64,000 nucleotides of DNA from an uncultured Massilia sp. (GTDB lineage: Bacteria; Pseudomonadota; Gammaproteobacteria; Burkholderiales; Burkholderiaceae). Below are positions 55,991 through 63,715 of the stretch, one piece after another; positions within the stretch are counted from its first letter, which is position 1, and the number at the start of each line of letters is the position of its first letter. The position numbers were made by a program, and so were the translations under genes. The stretch covers positions 161,102-225,101 of the forward strand of contig CAMLMV010000005.1 in NCBI GenBank assembly GCA_946481275.1, in the 5' to 3' direction. The notes under the pieces were generated by a model. It searched no databases, was not told the DNA's origin, and was given only the letters and a program-made list of their open reading frames with translations.

Positions 55991-56817
55991 CCTACGATAC
56001 CCATGCCTGGATCCGGGCCCTGATGGACTGGTACGACGCGTACCACACGCTGATCGTGCTGGTGCTGCTCACCGGCATCCGCATCATGGTGGCCTTCGTC
56101 GTGCTGCCGGCCACTGGCGACACCGCGCTGCCGGGCACCGTGCGCAACGGCGTCGTCTACGTGCTCACCTTCTTCGTCGCCGCCGGGCAGTCGCCGCAGG
56201 CGTTCGAGACGGCCGGCAGCGCGATGCTGATCGTCCTCGCGTGCAAGGAAGCCTTCCTCGGCCTGGCGTTCGGCTTCGCGGCCGCGCCGGTGTTCTGGAT
56301 CGCGCAGAGCGTCGGCACGCTGATCGACGACATGGCCGGGTTCAACAACATCCAGATGACCGATCCGCTGCGCGGCGACCAGAGCACCCCCGTCTCGAAC
56401 CTGTTGCTGCAACTGGTGACGACGCTGTTCTACGTCGGCGGCGGCATGAGCTTCCTGCTCGGCGCGCTGTTCCAGTCCTATAAATGGTGGCCGCCGCAGG
56501 TGATGCTGCCCACGCTGGCCAGCACGGCCGAAGCGTTCCTGATCGGCCGCACCGACACCGTGTGGACCGCGCTCGCCAAGCTCGGCACGCCGGTGATGCT
56601 GGTGCTGGTGCTGGTCGACGTCGGCCTCGGCATCATGGCCCGCTCGGCCGACAAGCTCGAGCCGAACTCGCTCAGCCAGCCGCTGCGCGGCATGATCGGC
56701 ATGATCATGCTGATTGCCCTGGTGGCCGTGTTCGCGTCGCAGGTGGTGGGCGACGTGCTGCTGGGCGACCTCGGCACCCAGCTGTCGAAGGGCATGCTAG
56801 GCACGCCGGGGCGGTGA
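55987..56817 (+). CDS. sctT: SctT (HrcT) export apparatus protein
   Basis: 276 residues with six membrane segments and the motifs GFAAAPVFWIAQSVGTLIDD and LGTPVMLVLVLVDVGLGIMARSADKLEPNSLSQPLRG, both typical of SctT. Completes the R-S-T gate and is the last gene of this tight run. Confidence 0.96.
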   Translation: MTYDTHAWIRALMDWYDAYHTLIVLVLLTGIRIMVAFVVLPATGDTALPGTVRNGVVYVLTFFVAAGQSPQAFETAGSAMLIVLACKEAFLGLAFGFAAAPVFWIAQSVGTLIDDMAGFNNIQMTDPLRGDQSTPVSNLLLQLVTTLFYVGGGMSFLLGALFQSYKWWPPQVMLPTLASTAEAFLIGRTDTVWTALAKLGTPVMLVLVLVDVGLGIMARSADKLEPNSLSQPLRGMIGMIMLIALVAVFASQVVGDVLLGDLGTQLSKGMLGTPGR

Positions 56818-56826
56818 ACGATTTGA

Positions 56827-56867
56827 GGTTTGTTGTGAATTGCGCTGTGGTTTGTTGAGATTTGTCG
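56827..56867 (+). promoter_or_regulatory. Direct repeats upstream of hrpB
   Basis: GGTTTGTTG at 56827-56835 and again at 56849-56857 (22 bp apart), with a relative GATTTGTCG at 56859-56867. This spacing is near two and one helical turns, in the 123-bp gap before hrpB. Possible site for an upstream activator of hrpB. Confidence 0.45.
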
Positions 56868-56940
56868 AGGCGTATCGCGCTTACCATGATCTTGTCGCCG
56901 GGATAACCCGGCAGCAAACAGATCAACCGGGAGGTGCACC

Positions 56941-58389
56941 ATGTTTTCGACCATCTATTTCGCTTTATGCTCCGGACTCGCGCATCGCGCCACCTTGCCG
57001 GGCTATGCCGGCGCCATGCTCGACGGTGCCGCCGAACGCGCCTATTGCACTGTCGACGAAGTGATCGACAGCACGGCGCGCAAGCTGGGCGAAGCGGACG
57101 TCGCACGCCTGGTGGCGGCGGGCGACGCGTCGCTGCTGCTCGGTTACGACGAAGATGCCGAGGACCTGTACCGGCGCGCGCAGAAATTCACCGTCAGCGA
57201 CAACGACCGCCTGCGCATCATGTCGTGCCGGAACACCGGCTGGCAGCTGATGATGCGCGACCGCTATGCCACGACCGCGAAATGCTTCAATCGTATCGTG
57301 CAGGACGGCGCCGCCACGGCGGGCGAGCGGATCGAGGCCCTGATCGGCGTGGCGCTCGTGCAGCACCAGCTGGGCCTGCAGCGCGACGCCGACAATGCAC
57401 TGCTGGAAGCGGCCACGCTGGCCGACGGCCACGCGGAGCCGGGCTGGCGCATCGTGATCGGCCTGCTGGCGCGCGAGTTCGACGTCCAGCTGCGCATCCG
57501 CACCTCCACCACCCTGAACGATCACGTCTTCTGGAGCTCGGCGCAGCTGGTCCAGTCGTACGCCGGCAACCAGCGCGCCGAGATCATGCGCAAGCTCACG
57601 GCCGCCACGACCATCATGGCGCCGCTGCCGGCGCTGATCACGCAGCGCCACGATTATCTCGAGCGCCTGGCCGCGCTGGCCGACAGCGACCGCCTGGCCG
57701 CCGCGCCGCTGATCGCCATCGCGCACCAGGGGCAGCATTTCCGCAGCGGCGTCCAGGGCCTGCTGACCAAGATCGACATCGCGCTGGCGGCGTTCGCCGG
57801 CGGGCTCGACGACGTGGCCGAAGCCGTGATGGGCAAGCTGAACCGCGTCGAAACGGACCTGGGCACGCGCCGCTGCAACTTCGACTACCTGTATTGCGTG
57901 GCCCGCCTCGCCGCGCGCCAGGGCAATCCGGTCCAGGCCCTGAAGCTCTACGCCAACTACACGGCCGAAGCGCTGCGCTGCCTGCGCAGCGAGGCGCCCG
58001 AGTCCGGCGCGATCCACCCGCAGCCCGGCCGCGCGCTGGCGGTCGACGACCTGTCGGCCCGCCTGCCAGCGAAGTACCGGCGCGCGTACCGCCACATCGT
58101 GGAGAACCTCGAGCGCGCCGACCTGAGCACGCGCGAAGTCGCCGCGCAGATCGGCGTGACGGAACGGGCGCTGCAGATGACCTTCAAGAGCTCGATCGGC
58201 ATGACGCCCGGCGGCCTGATCCGCAAGCTGCGGCTGGAGGGCATCCGTGACGAACTGCTCAGCGACGCGCGGGTCAACAGCTCGATCGTCGACACCGCCA
58301 GCCGCTGGGGCGTGAAGAGCCGCTCCGTGCTGGCCAAGGGATACCGCCGCCAGTTCCACGAGTCGCCGTCCGAGACCATCTACGGTTGA
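56941..58389 (+). CDS. hrpB: HrpB/HrpX-type AraC-family type III activator
   Basis: 482 residues, like Ralstonia HrpB (477). N-terminal about 370 residues with tetratricopeptide-like helices; the C-terminal about 105 form an AraC DNA-binding domain with HTH pieces (STREVAAQIGVTERALQMTFKSSIG; then IVDTASRWGVKSRSVLAKGYRRQF). It activates promoters with hrpII boxes, five of which are listed here. It lies between sctT and sctC as in Ralstonia. SD GGGAGG. Confidence 0.92.
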   Translation: MFSTIYFALCSGLAHRATLPGYAGAMLDGAAERAYCTVDEVIDSTARKLGEADVARLVAAGDASLLLGYDEDAEDLYRRAQKFTVSDNDRLRIMSCRNTGWQLMMRDRYATTAKCFNRIVQDGAATAGERIEALIGVALVQHQLGLQRDADNALLEAATLADGHAEPGWRIVIGLLAREFDVQLRIRTSTTLNDHVFWSSAQLVQSYAGNQRAEIMRKLTAATTIMAPLPALITQRHDYLERLAALADSDRLAAAPLIAIAHQGQHFRSGVQGLLTKIDIALAAFAGGLDDVAEAVMGKLNRVETDLGTRRCNFDYLYCVARLAARQGNPVQALKLYANYTAEALRCLRSEAPESGAIHPQPGRALAVDDLSARLPAKYRRAYRHIVENLERADLSTREVAAQIGVTERALQMTFKSSIGMTPGGLIRKLRLEGIRDELLSDARVNSSIVDTASRWGVKSRSVLAKGYRRQFHESPSETIYG

Positions 58390-58401
58390 GGTGCCGCCGC
58401 C

Positions 58402-60345
58402 ATGCGTCCATCGACTCCCGCACGCCGCCGGCCCTCGCGGCTCGCCATGTTCCTGGCGGCCGCGTCCGCCGTCGCGGCCATGACCGCATCATCGCCCGCC
58501 CACGCCGAGCGCATTCCCTGGCAAAGCAACCGGTTCGAATACGTCGCCGACCGCAAGGACCTCAAGGACGTCCTGCGCGATTTCGGCGCCAGCCAGCACG
58601 TGATGACGTGGATCTCGCCGCAGGTCGAGGGCAACGTCACCGGCCGCTTCAACAGCCCGCCGCAGCAATTCCTCGACAAGATGGTCGCCTCGTTCGGCGT
58701 GCTCTGGTACTACAACGGGGCCGTGCTGCGCATCTACGGTCCCAACGAGGCGCGCACCGCCACGCTGGGCCTGCAGCATGCGGGCACCGCCGAGCTGCGC
58801 CAGGCGCTGGCCCGGCTGCAGATCGAGGATCCGCGCTTCCCGGTGCGCTACGACGACGTGTCGCGCACGGCCGTCGTGTCGGGGCCGCCGCAGCTGGTGG
58901 ACCTCGTCAGCGACGTCGCGCGCCTGATCGACCATGTCCAGGTCAAGGGCGACACCGTGGTCGTGCGGCGCTTCCCCTTGCGCTACGCATCGGCCACCGA
59001 CAAGACCATCACGATCAATGGGCGCAGCGTCAGCGTGCGCGGCGTCGCCGGACTGCTGCGCGGCCTGTACGGGCAGGCCGCCCCGGGCGCCGGCACGGAG
59101 CCGGCGCCGGCGCGGCGCGACGCCTACCGGCTGCCGAGCATGCGCGAGACCCAGGACGACGCGGTCGGACGCCAGCCCGGCAACCGGGTGCCGCCGCTGC
59201 CGGCGCTGTCCGGGCTCGGCGCCGTCACGCCGCCCGCCGCGCTGCCGGCCGGTGCGCCGGCCGGCGCATTGGCCGGCGCACCGGCCGGTATGCCTCCCGG
59301 GCTGCCGTCCGGGTTGCCTGGGCCGGTGCGCGCACAGGACGAGGAGCGCGCGCCGGCGCAGGCGGCCGGACCGTCGATCGAAGCGGACCCGCGCGGCAAC
59401 GCCATCCTCGTGCGCGACCGCGTCGAGAACATGGCCGCCTACGCCAGCCTGATCGAGTCGCTCGACATGCGCCCCGGCGTGCTGGAGATCGACGCGACCA
59501 TCATCGAAGTCACCGACAACGCCCTGAGCGAACTGGGCATCGACTGGCGCCTGCACACGGGCCACCTCGACCTCCAGACCGGCAACGGCCAGCTGCCGCA
59601 GGCGGGCAACCCGGACTCGCTCAATCCGGGCGGCTTCGGCGTCTTTCCGGTATCGGGGGCGTTGCCCGCCACGCCCCAGGGCGGCGTGCTCACGACGGTA
59701 ATCGGCAACGCGGGCAAGTACCTGCTCAACCGCATCAGCGCCCTGCAGCAGAAGGACCAGGCGCGCGTGACCGCGAACCCGCGGGTCGAGACGCTCGACA
59801 ACGTGGAAGCGCTGATGGACAGCAAGAAGACGTTCTACGTGCAGGTGGCCGGCTACCAGTCCGCCGACCTGTACAGCGTATCCGCCGGCGTGTCGCTGCG
59901 CGTGCTGCCGTCGATCGTCACGGCGCCCGGCGGGGCGCAGCAGATCCGCATGGACGTGCACATCGAGGACGGCAAGCTGACCACCCAGCAGGTGGGGCAG
60001 CTGCCGGTGGTGAGCAACAGCACCATCGACACGCAGGCCCTGGTCAACGAAGGCGAGAGCCTGCTGATCGCGGGCTATTCCGTCACGCAGGACGACAACA
60101 CCGAAACGGCGGTGCCGGGCCTCTCGAAGCTGCCCGTGATCGGGGACCTGTTCCGCTATCGCAAGCACGAAGGGCAGCACTATCAACGCATGTTCCTGCT
60201 GACGCCGCGGGTGCTGTCGCCGGCCATCGGCGGGGTCGGCGCGGCGGAAAGCGCGCGCCAGGCCGCTGCCGCGCCGCAGCCTGCTCCCAAGCCGCGCCTG
60301 GCTTGCCGCATGAAGCGCGCAGCCGTGCCCGTGGCTGCGCCCTGA
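58402..60345 (+). CDS. sctC: SctC (HrcC) outer-membrane secretin
   Basis: 647 residues. Signal peptide (1-36). N-terminal domains (LKDVLRDFGASQHVMTWISPQV; TAVVSGPPQLVDLVSDVARLID), a Pro/Ala/Gly-rich insert (about 240-315), then the secretin core from IEADPRGNAILVRDR to PGLSKLPVIGDLFRYRK. It forms the outer-membrane ring. The sequence blocks run parallel to the pilus chimera at 27.4 kb. Confidence 0.95.
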   Translation: MRPSTPARRRPSRLAMFLAAASAVAAMTASSPAHAERIPWQSNRFEYVADRKDLKDVLRDFGASQHVMTWISPQVEGNVTGRFNSPPQQFLDKMVASFGVLWYYNGAVLRIYGPNEARTATLGLQHAGTAELRQALARLQIEDPRFPVRYDDVSRTAVVSGPPQLVDLVSDVARLIDHVQVKGDTVVVRRFPLRYASATDKTITINGRSVSVRGVAGLLRGLYGQAAPGAGTEPAPARRDAYRLPSMRETQDDAVGRQPGNRVPPLPALSGLGAVTPPAALPAGAPAGALAGAPAGMPPGLPSGLPGPVRAQDEERAPAQAAGPSIEADPRGNAILVRDRVENMAAYASLIESLDMRPGVLEIDATIIEVTDNALSELGIDWRLHTGHLDLQTGNGQLPQAGNPDSLNPGGFGVFPVSGALPATPQGGVLTTVIGNAGKYLLNRISALQQKDQARVTANPRVETLDNVEALMDSKKTFYVQVAGYQSADLYSVSAGVSLRVLPSIVTAPGGAQQIRMDVHIEDGKLTTQQVGQLPVVSNSTIDTQALVNEGESLLIAGYSVTQDDNTETAVPGLSKLPVIGDLFRYRKHEGQHYQRMFLLTPRVLSPAIGGVGAAESARQAAAAPQPAPKPRLACRMKRAAVPVAAP

Positions 60346-60392
60346 TACGCCGCGCACGCGGCCGACCAACACAAACCGCGCCTTCGGGCGTA

Positions 60393-60427
60393 ACGCCGTT
60401 CAGTCAAGACTGGACGGCATTTTTATT
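60393..60427 (+). terminator. Terminator after sctC
   Basis: GCCGTTCAGTC / GACTGGACGGC stem (one G-T) followed by ATTTTTATTTT. Confidence 0.85.
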
Positions 60428-60546
60428 TTGTTTGCGCTGCCTGCTGTTCGATTTTGACCGTACACGGTTTTGCCGGCAGGGCCATTGCAATAATTGCCGC
60501 CGCTCTCTAGTTGTGGGTGAGTGCCCGTTTTGACACCGGCTCTGGC

Positions 60547-60936
60547 ATGGCGATGCATTGCGGCCTCCCAATCTGTAGCGGCCTCAAATCGACCCACGAC
60601 AAGCACAAGGACTGGATCGAGGTGGAACATGTACTGCGGGGTGTGCATCAGCCCAGAGCTGCGGCCGTGTCGACCGCCGGCGGGCATACCAGCGGCAGGG
60701 CCGAGCTGCGCAGCATCGCCTTCCAGAAGCTGGCCGACCTCTCGACGCCGGTCCTGCTTCGGACCTGCGCGGCCGGCAAAACGATTCCCAAGGCGGTGTT
60801 CGAATTCAAGCGGGCCGATGGTGACGGCAAGCCCATCAACTACTTCAAGATCGAGCTGGAGAACGTGATGATCTCGGACGTGGCGCAAGGCAACACCTCC
60901 GGCGGCTGGGACTGCGCAGCGAACAAAGTCTGCTGA
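60547..60936 (+). pseudogene. Degenerate Hcp (type VI tube) remnant
   Basis: About 129 residues of reading frame. THDKHKDWIEVEHVLRGV, SIAFQKLADLSTPVLLRTCAAGKTIP and FKIELENVMISDV are clear Hcp segments, and the end GNTSGGWDCAANK matches the Hcp C-terminus. The normal N-terminus (FLKIDGIKGE-like) is not readable and about 35-40 residues that lie between the ISDV segment and the GNT segment are missing. Reading frame is kept, so a decayed or shortened orphan Hcp. No type VI core genes are nearby. Confidence 0.7.
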
Positions 60937-60949
60937 GTCGGGAGGCATC

Positions 60950-61246
60950 ATGCCATTTCGCTACTGGGCCTTCTACACCCTTGCAGGCCAGCTGAAGGTT
61001 GACACAGGCGAATGCGCTCGGCTGGTGCAGGTGATGGTGCCGCAGGTTGGCCACACGAGCACCTGGCGACCAGGCGAGCGTGTGCTCGATGTTCTGGCAC
61101 GGGGCGGCACGATCGAGCCAGGAACGGCCGTGGCGACCTTCGTCAACGGCCGGTTTCCGACCGCCGGACACCCCCACGCCACACCCTGGAATCCCCATCC
61201 CGCGCCGAGGGACGGTAGCGTCGTCGACAAAGGAACCTTCGAATAA
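60950..61246 (+). pseudogene. BPSL0067-like (type VI effector-type amidase) remnant
   Basis: 98 residues. GECARLVQ (Cys22, catalytic in the family) and GTAVATFVNGRFPTAG match BPSL0067-family proteins found next to Hcp or VgrG genes. The usual His/Asp-containing C-terminal half is absent; the frame runs into unrelated residues and stops. It starts 13 bp after the Hcp remnant, so the two form a decayed type VI cargo pair. Confidence 0.55.
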
Positions 61247-61273
61247 TGCCGTTCAGCCGAGCCTGAACGGCAT
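61246..61273. terminator. Hairpin resembling the sctC terminator
   Basis: ATGCCGTTCAG / CTGAACGGCAT, 11-bp perfect stem. It shares the GCCGTTCAG core with the hairpin at 60393, so the Hcp segment lies between two related inverted repeats. Confidence 0.65.
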
Positions 61274-61284
61274 TTCGATACTTC

Positions 61285-62292
61285 CTACACCCGCTTGACG
61301 TTGCGCGTGAACGCATCGTTCTTCGTCGGCAGGACGAAGATCTTGGGCGACTTGTCGCTGCCCTTGTCGTCGTCCTTCCCGTCCTTCTCGTCTTTCTTGT
61401 CCTTTTTCTTGTCCGCTTTCTTGTCGTCTTTCTGCTCCGTCTTCTCGGTCTTGTGCTCGCCCTTCGGGGGCTTCGACGGCTCCGACACGTGGCTGGTCGT
61501 GGAGGTGTGGCCGCCTTTCTTGCCGCGTCCGCCAGGGACGAGGGACGCCGCCGTCAGCACCGCGGCACCGCCGAAGACGACGTCGCTGACGGTGCCGTTC
61601 GACAGCGCGGTCGCGCCCGCGTTCGCGCCGGTTTCCACCGCCGATTTGACCACCTTGCCGACACTGCCATGCATCAGCCCGGCAATCGCGCCATTGATCT
61701 GGTCATTGCCGATGTGCAGGGCCGACAGGGCCGAGGCCGCGATCGTGGCGCCCATGCCTTCCGGGGTCAGGTCGGCCGCCAGGTTGAGCGCGTCCTCGCC
61801 GACGTGGCCCAGTTCGCCCATCATGCCCTTCAGGTCGCCATGGGCCAGGTCCTTGACGGCGTTGAGCGAGTGTTCGACGATGCCCTCGGCCGAATTGACC
61901 AGGTCCTTCAGGCCCGCGTCGGTGCCCTTGTTGATCGCATCCTTGACGGTGTCCAGGCCTTTCTCGACGTCCGCGACGAGGTGGTCGAAGCCCTTGCCGA
62001 GGTGGAGGTCGCCGAGCGTCTTGAGGGCCATGTCGGCGGTGCCCGTGGCCGCGTCGGCCGCCGTCTTCTCCAGGTCCGAGCCGAGCTTGGCCAGGTCCTG
62101 CAGCGCCAGTTTCATGTTGCCTTCCATGAGCGCTTCGGTCAGGTCGAGCGCATCCTTCAATACGGTCAGGACGTCGTGCGCCAGTTTCTTCGCGAGGTGT
62201 TCGACGCCGTGGGCGACCGAACTGGCGACCTTCTCGATGTCGTGGCCGAGATGTTGGAACGCGTGTTTCATCTTTGTAAATATGCTGCTCAT
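61285..62292 (-). CDS. Candidate type III-secreted helical protein (harpin/translocator-like)
   Basis: 335 residues, no signal peptide. Residues 1-190 are amphipathic helices with a repeating LAKL/LKDL/VKDL pattern (HDIEKVASSVAHGVEHLAKKLAHD; AINKGTDAGLKDLVNSAEGIVEH). Two modest hydrophobic stretches (about 195-210, 243-255) are enough for membrane insertion as in translocators. The tail (about 270-320) is a Lys/Asp run (KDDKKADKKKDKKDEKDGKDDDK in pieces). SD GAGGAG. It has an hrpII promoter and is divergent from the next gene, so HrpB control is likely. No family recognised. Confidence 0.6.
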   Translation of the reverse strand: MSSIFTKMKHAFQHLGHDIEKVASSVAHGVEHLAKKLAHDVLTVLKDALDLTEALMEGNMKLALQDLAKLGSDLEKTAADAATGTADMALKTLGDLHLGKGFDHLVADVEKGLDTVKDAINKGTDAGLKDLVNSAEGIVEHSLNAVKDLAHGDLKGMMGELGHVGEDALNLAADLTPEGMGATIAASALSALHIGNDQINGAIAGLMHGSVGKVVKSAVETGANAGATALSNGTVSDVVFGGAAVLTAASLVPGGRGKKGGHTSTTSHVSEPSKPPKGEHKTEKTEQKDDKKADKKKDKKDEKDGKDDDKGSDKSPKIFVLPTKNDAFTRNVKRV

Positions 62293-62384
62293 GCTGTGCT
62301 CCTCGATGCGCAGGCGCGCGTTGGGTTGCGGGAGAGTGAAAGTGTTGGCCGCGCAGAATCGCGAACGCGATCCTCCTGGACCGT

Positions 62385-62446
62385 AGCGTACGAGAGCCGC
62401 CGTTCCCGGCCGGGGCAGGATGCGAAGACGTGCGGTTGGCGCCGAA
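62385..62446 (-). promoter_or_regulatory. hrpII box and -10 for the helical protein gene
   Basis: Minus-strand TTCGG-N15-TTCGC (+ strand CGAA at 62443-62446 and 62423-62426, 16 bp between) with TACGCT (+ 62385-62390) 31 bp downstream. Confidence 0.85.
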
Positions 62447-62459
62447 GTCCGGCCGGCGC

Positions 62460-62521
62460 TTCGCCGGGACGGGCCGCGCTTCGCTGGCGGCCGCGCGGGC
62501 GCGCCGGCGGATGCCTAAGAT
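62460..62521 (+). promoter_or_regulatory. hrpII box and -10 for the amidohydrolase-like gene
   Basis: Perfect TTCGC-N15-TTCGC (62460-62464, 62480-62484), then TAAGAT at 62516-62521, exactly 31 bp later. It faces away from the other box 13 bp away. Confidence 0.87.
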
Positions 62522-62549
62522 GGCGGCCGTTCGCATTCAAGGAATCCGC

Positions 62550-63707
62550 ATGACACGCATTCACGGCGCCACGGCGTATCCCACGCCGCCGGCACTCGAC
62601 TCGGCGGCCGACGTCGCCGCGACCTCCCGCCCGGCCGGCGTTTCCCGCAGCAAGGCCAACCCGGCGCTGCTGACACCGGGTGCGCCCGACGTCCTCGCGG
62701 GCAAGTCGTCCGGCAGCGCCGGAAACCGGGCCAGGGTCGCGTCGGCCCGCCTGTTCGCCGGGCCCGCCGCGCCGGACGACGTGCCGGGCGGCGACGTGCC
62801 GGACGCGCAGCTTGACGCGGCCGTCGCGTTGTTCGTCACCATTTCCCAGCTGTGCCGCCCCGGCCACGATCGGCCCGATCCGCTGTTCACCTACCGGCTG
62901 CGCGGCGAGCCGTCGAGCGTGCAGGCGCGGTTGTTCAAGCTGGCCGCGCACCCGCGCATGGCGGCCGGCACCGGCGACGACGGGCCGGCCTGGAGGGCGC
63001 TGGCGCTGCGCGACGTGATCGCCACCGCCGGCGTGATGTGCATGCCGGTGGTGTTGTGCTGCGACGTCGACGCTGCCGCCGGCCCGGGCCCGCTCGAGAC
63101 GCTGTTCGCGATGCCGGGCATGCGGGCCACGACCATCCTGTGGGCGCATTGCGGCGGCGTCGGCCGCTTCGTCGAGAAGCCCGTCGAGCATGCCGCCTAT
63201 CTGCGTTCGGTCCTGGCCGATCCGTCGCTGCGGCACGTCCACGTCGACCTGGCGTGGTCGCGCATCGCCCGCCAGATCATGCTGCGCACCGGCGCGGACG
63301 GACGGGAGATGCCGGACCATGCGTCGGTGCGGGCGTGGGCGCGGCTCATCGACGATCATCCGGACCGTTTCCTGTTCGGCTCGGAGGCACTCGACGCGCG
63401 CGAACGGGCGGCGCTGTGGAAAGCGATCGATGCGCTGTACCAGCCTTTGCTGGACAGGCTGGCGCCCGCCGCGCGCCGCGCCATCACGACCGGCAACTAC
63501 GAGCGCCTGGTGCTGGATGCCCGCCCGCGCATGCAGGCGTTCGCGCGGCACGTGCTCACGCCGGCGTTCGTCGAGCAGGACTTGCGCGCCTGGGAATCCG
63601 GTCGCGGCAGCGACGGCAGGCGCTTCGATCCCGACGCCTTGCGCGCCGTGCGCGACGCGGCCTATGCCGGCGCGGGCGTGGCCGCGGACGGCACGCCCCT
63701 GGCCTGA
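62550..63707 (+). CDS. Amidohydrolase-like candidate type III effector
   Basis: 385 residues with no signal peptide. The first about 80 are Ser/Ala/Pro-rich and disordered, as in type III signals. The rest resembles a TIM-barrel amidohydrolase: WAHCGG (199-204), VDLAWSRIA (232-240) and RFLFGSEAL (273-281) sit where PF04909-like enzymes have their His, Asp-strand and GSD motifs, though key metal ligands are not all identifiable. The hrpII box and SD AAGGAATCC support expression with the secretion system. Confidence 0.6.
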   Translation: MTRIHGATAYPTPPALDSAADVAATSRPAGVSRSKANPALLTPGAPDVLAGKSSGSAGNRARVASARLFAGPAAPDDVPGGDVPDAQLDAAVALFVTISQLCRPGHDRPDPLFTYRLRGEPSSVQARLFKLAAHPRMAAGTGDDGPAWRALALRDVIATAGVMCMPVVLCCDVDAAAGPGPLETLFAMPGMRATTILWAHCGGVGRFVEKPVEHAAYLRSVLADPSLRHVHVDLAWSRIARQIMLRTGADGREMPDHASVRAWARLIDDHPDRFLFGSEALDARERAALWKAIDALYQPLLDRLAPAARRAITTGNYERLVLDARPRMQAFARHVLTPAFVEQDLRAWESGRGSDGRRFDPDALRAVRDAAYAGAGVAADGTPLA

Positions 63708-63715
63708 GCGCCGGC

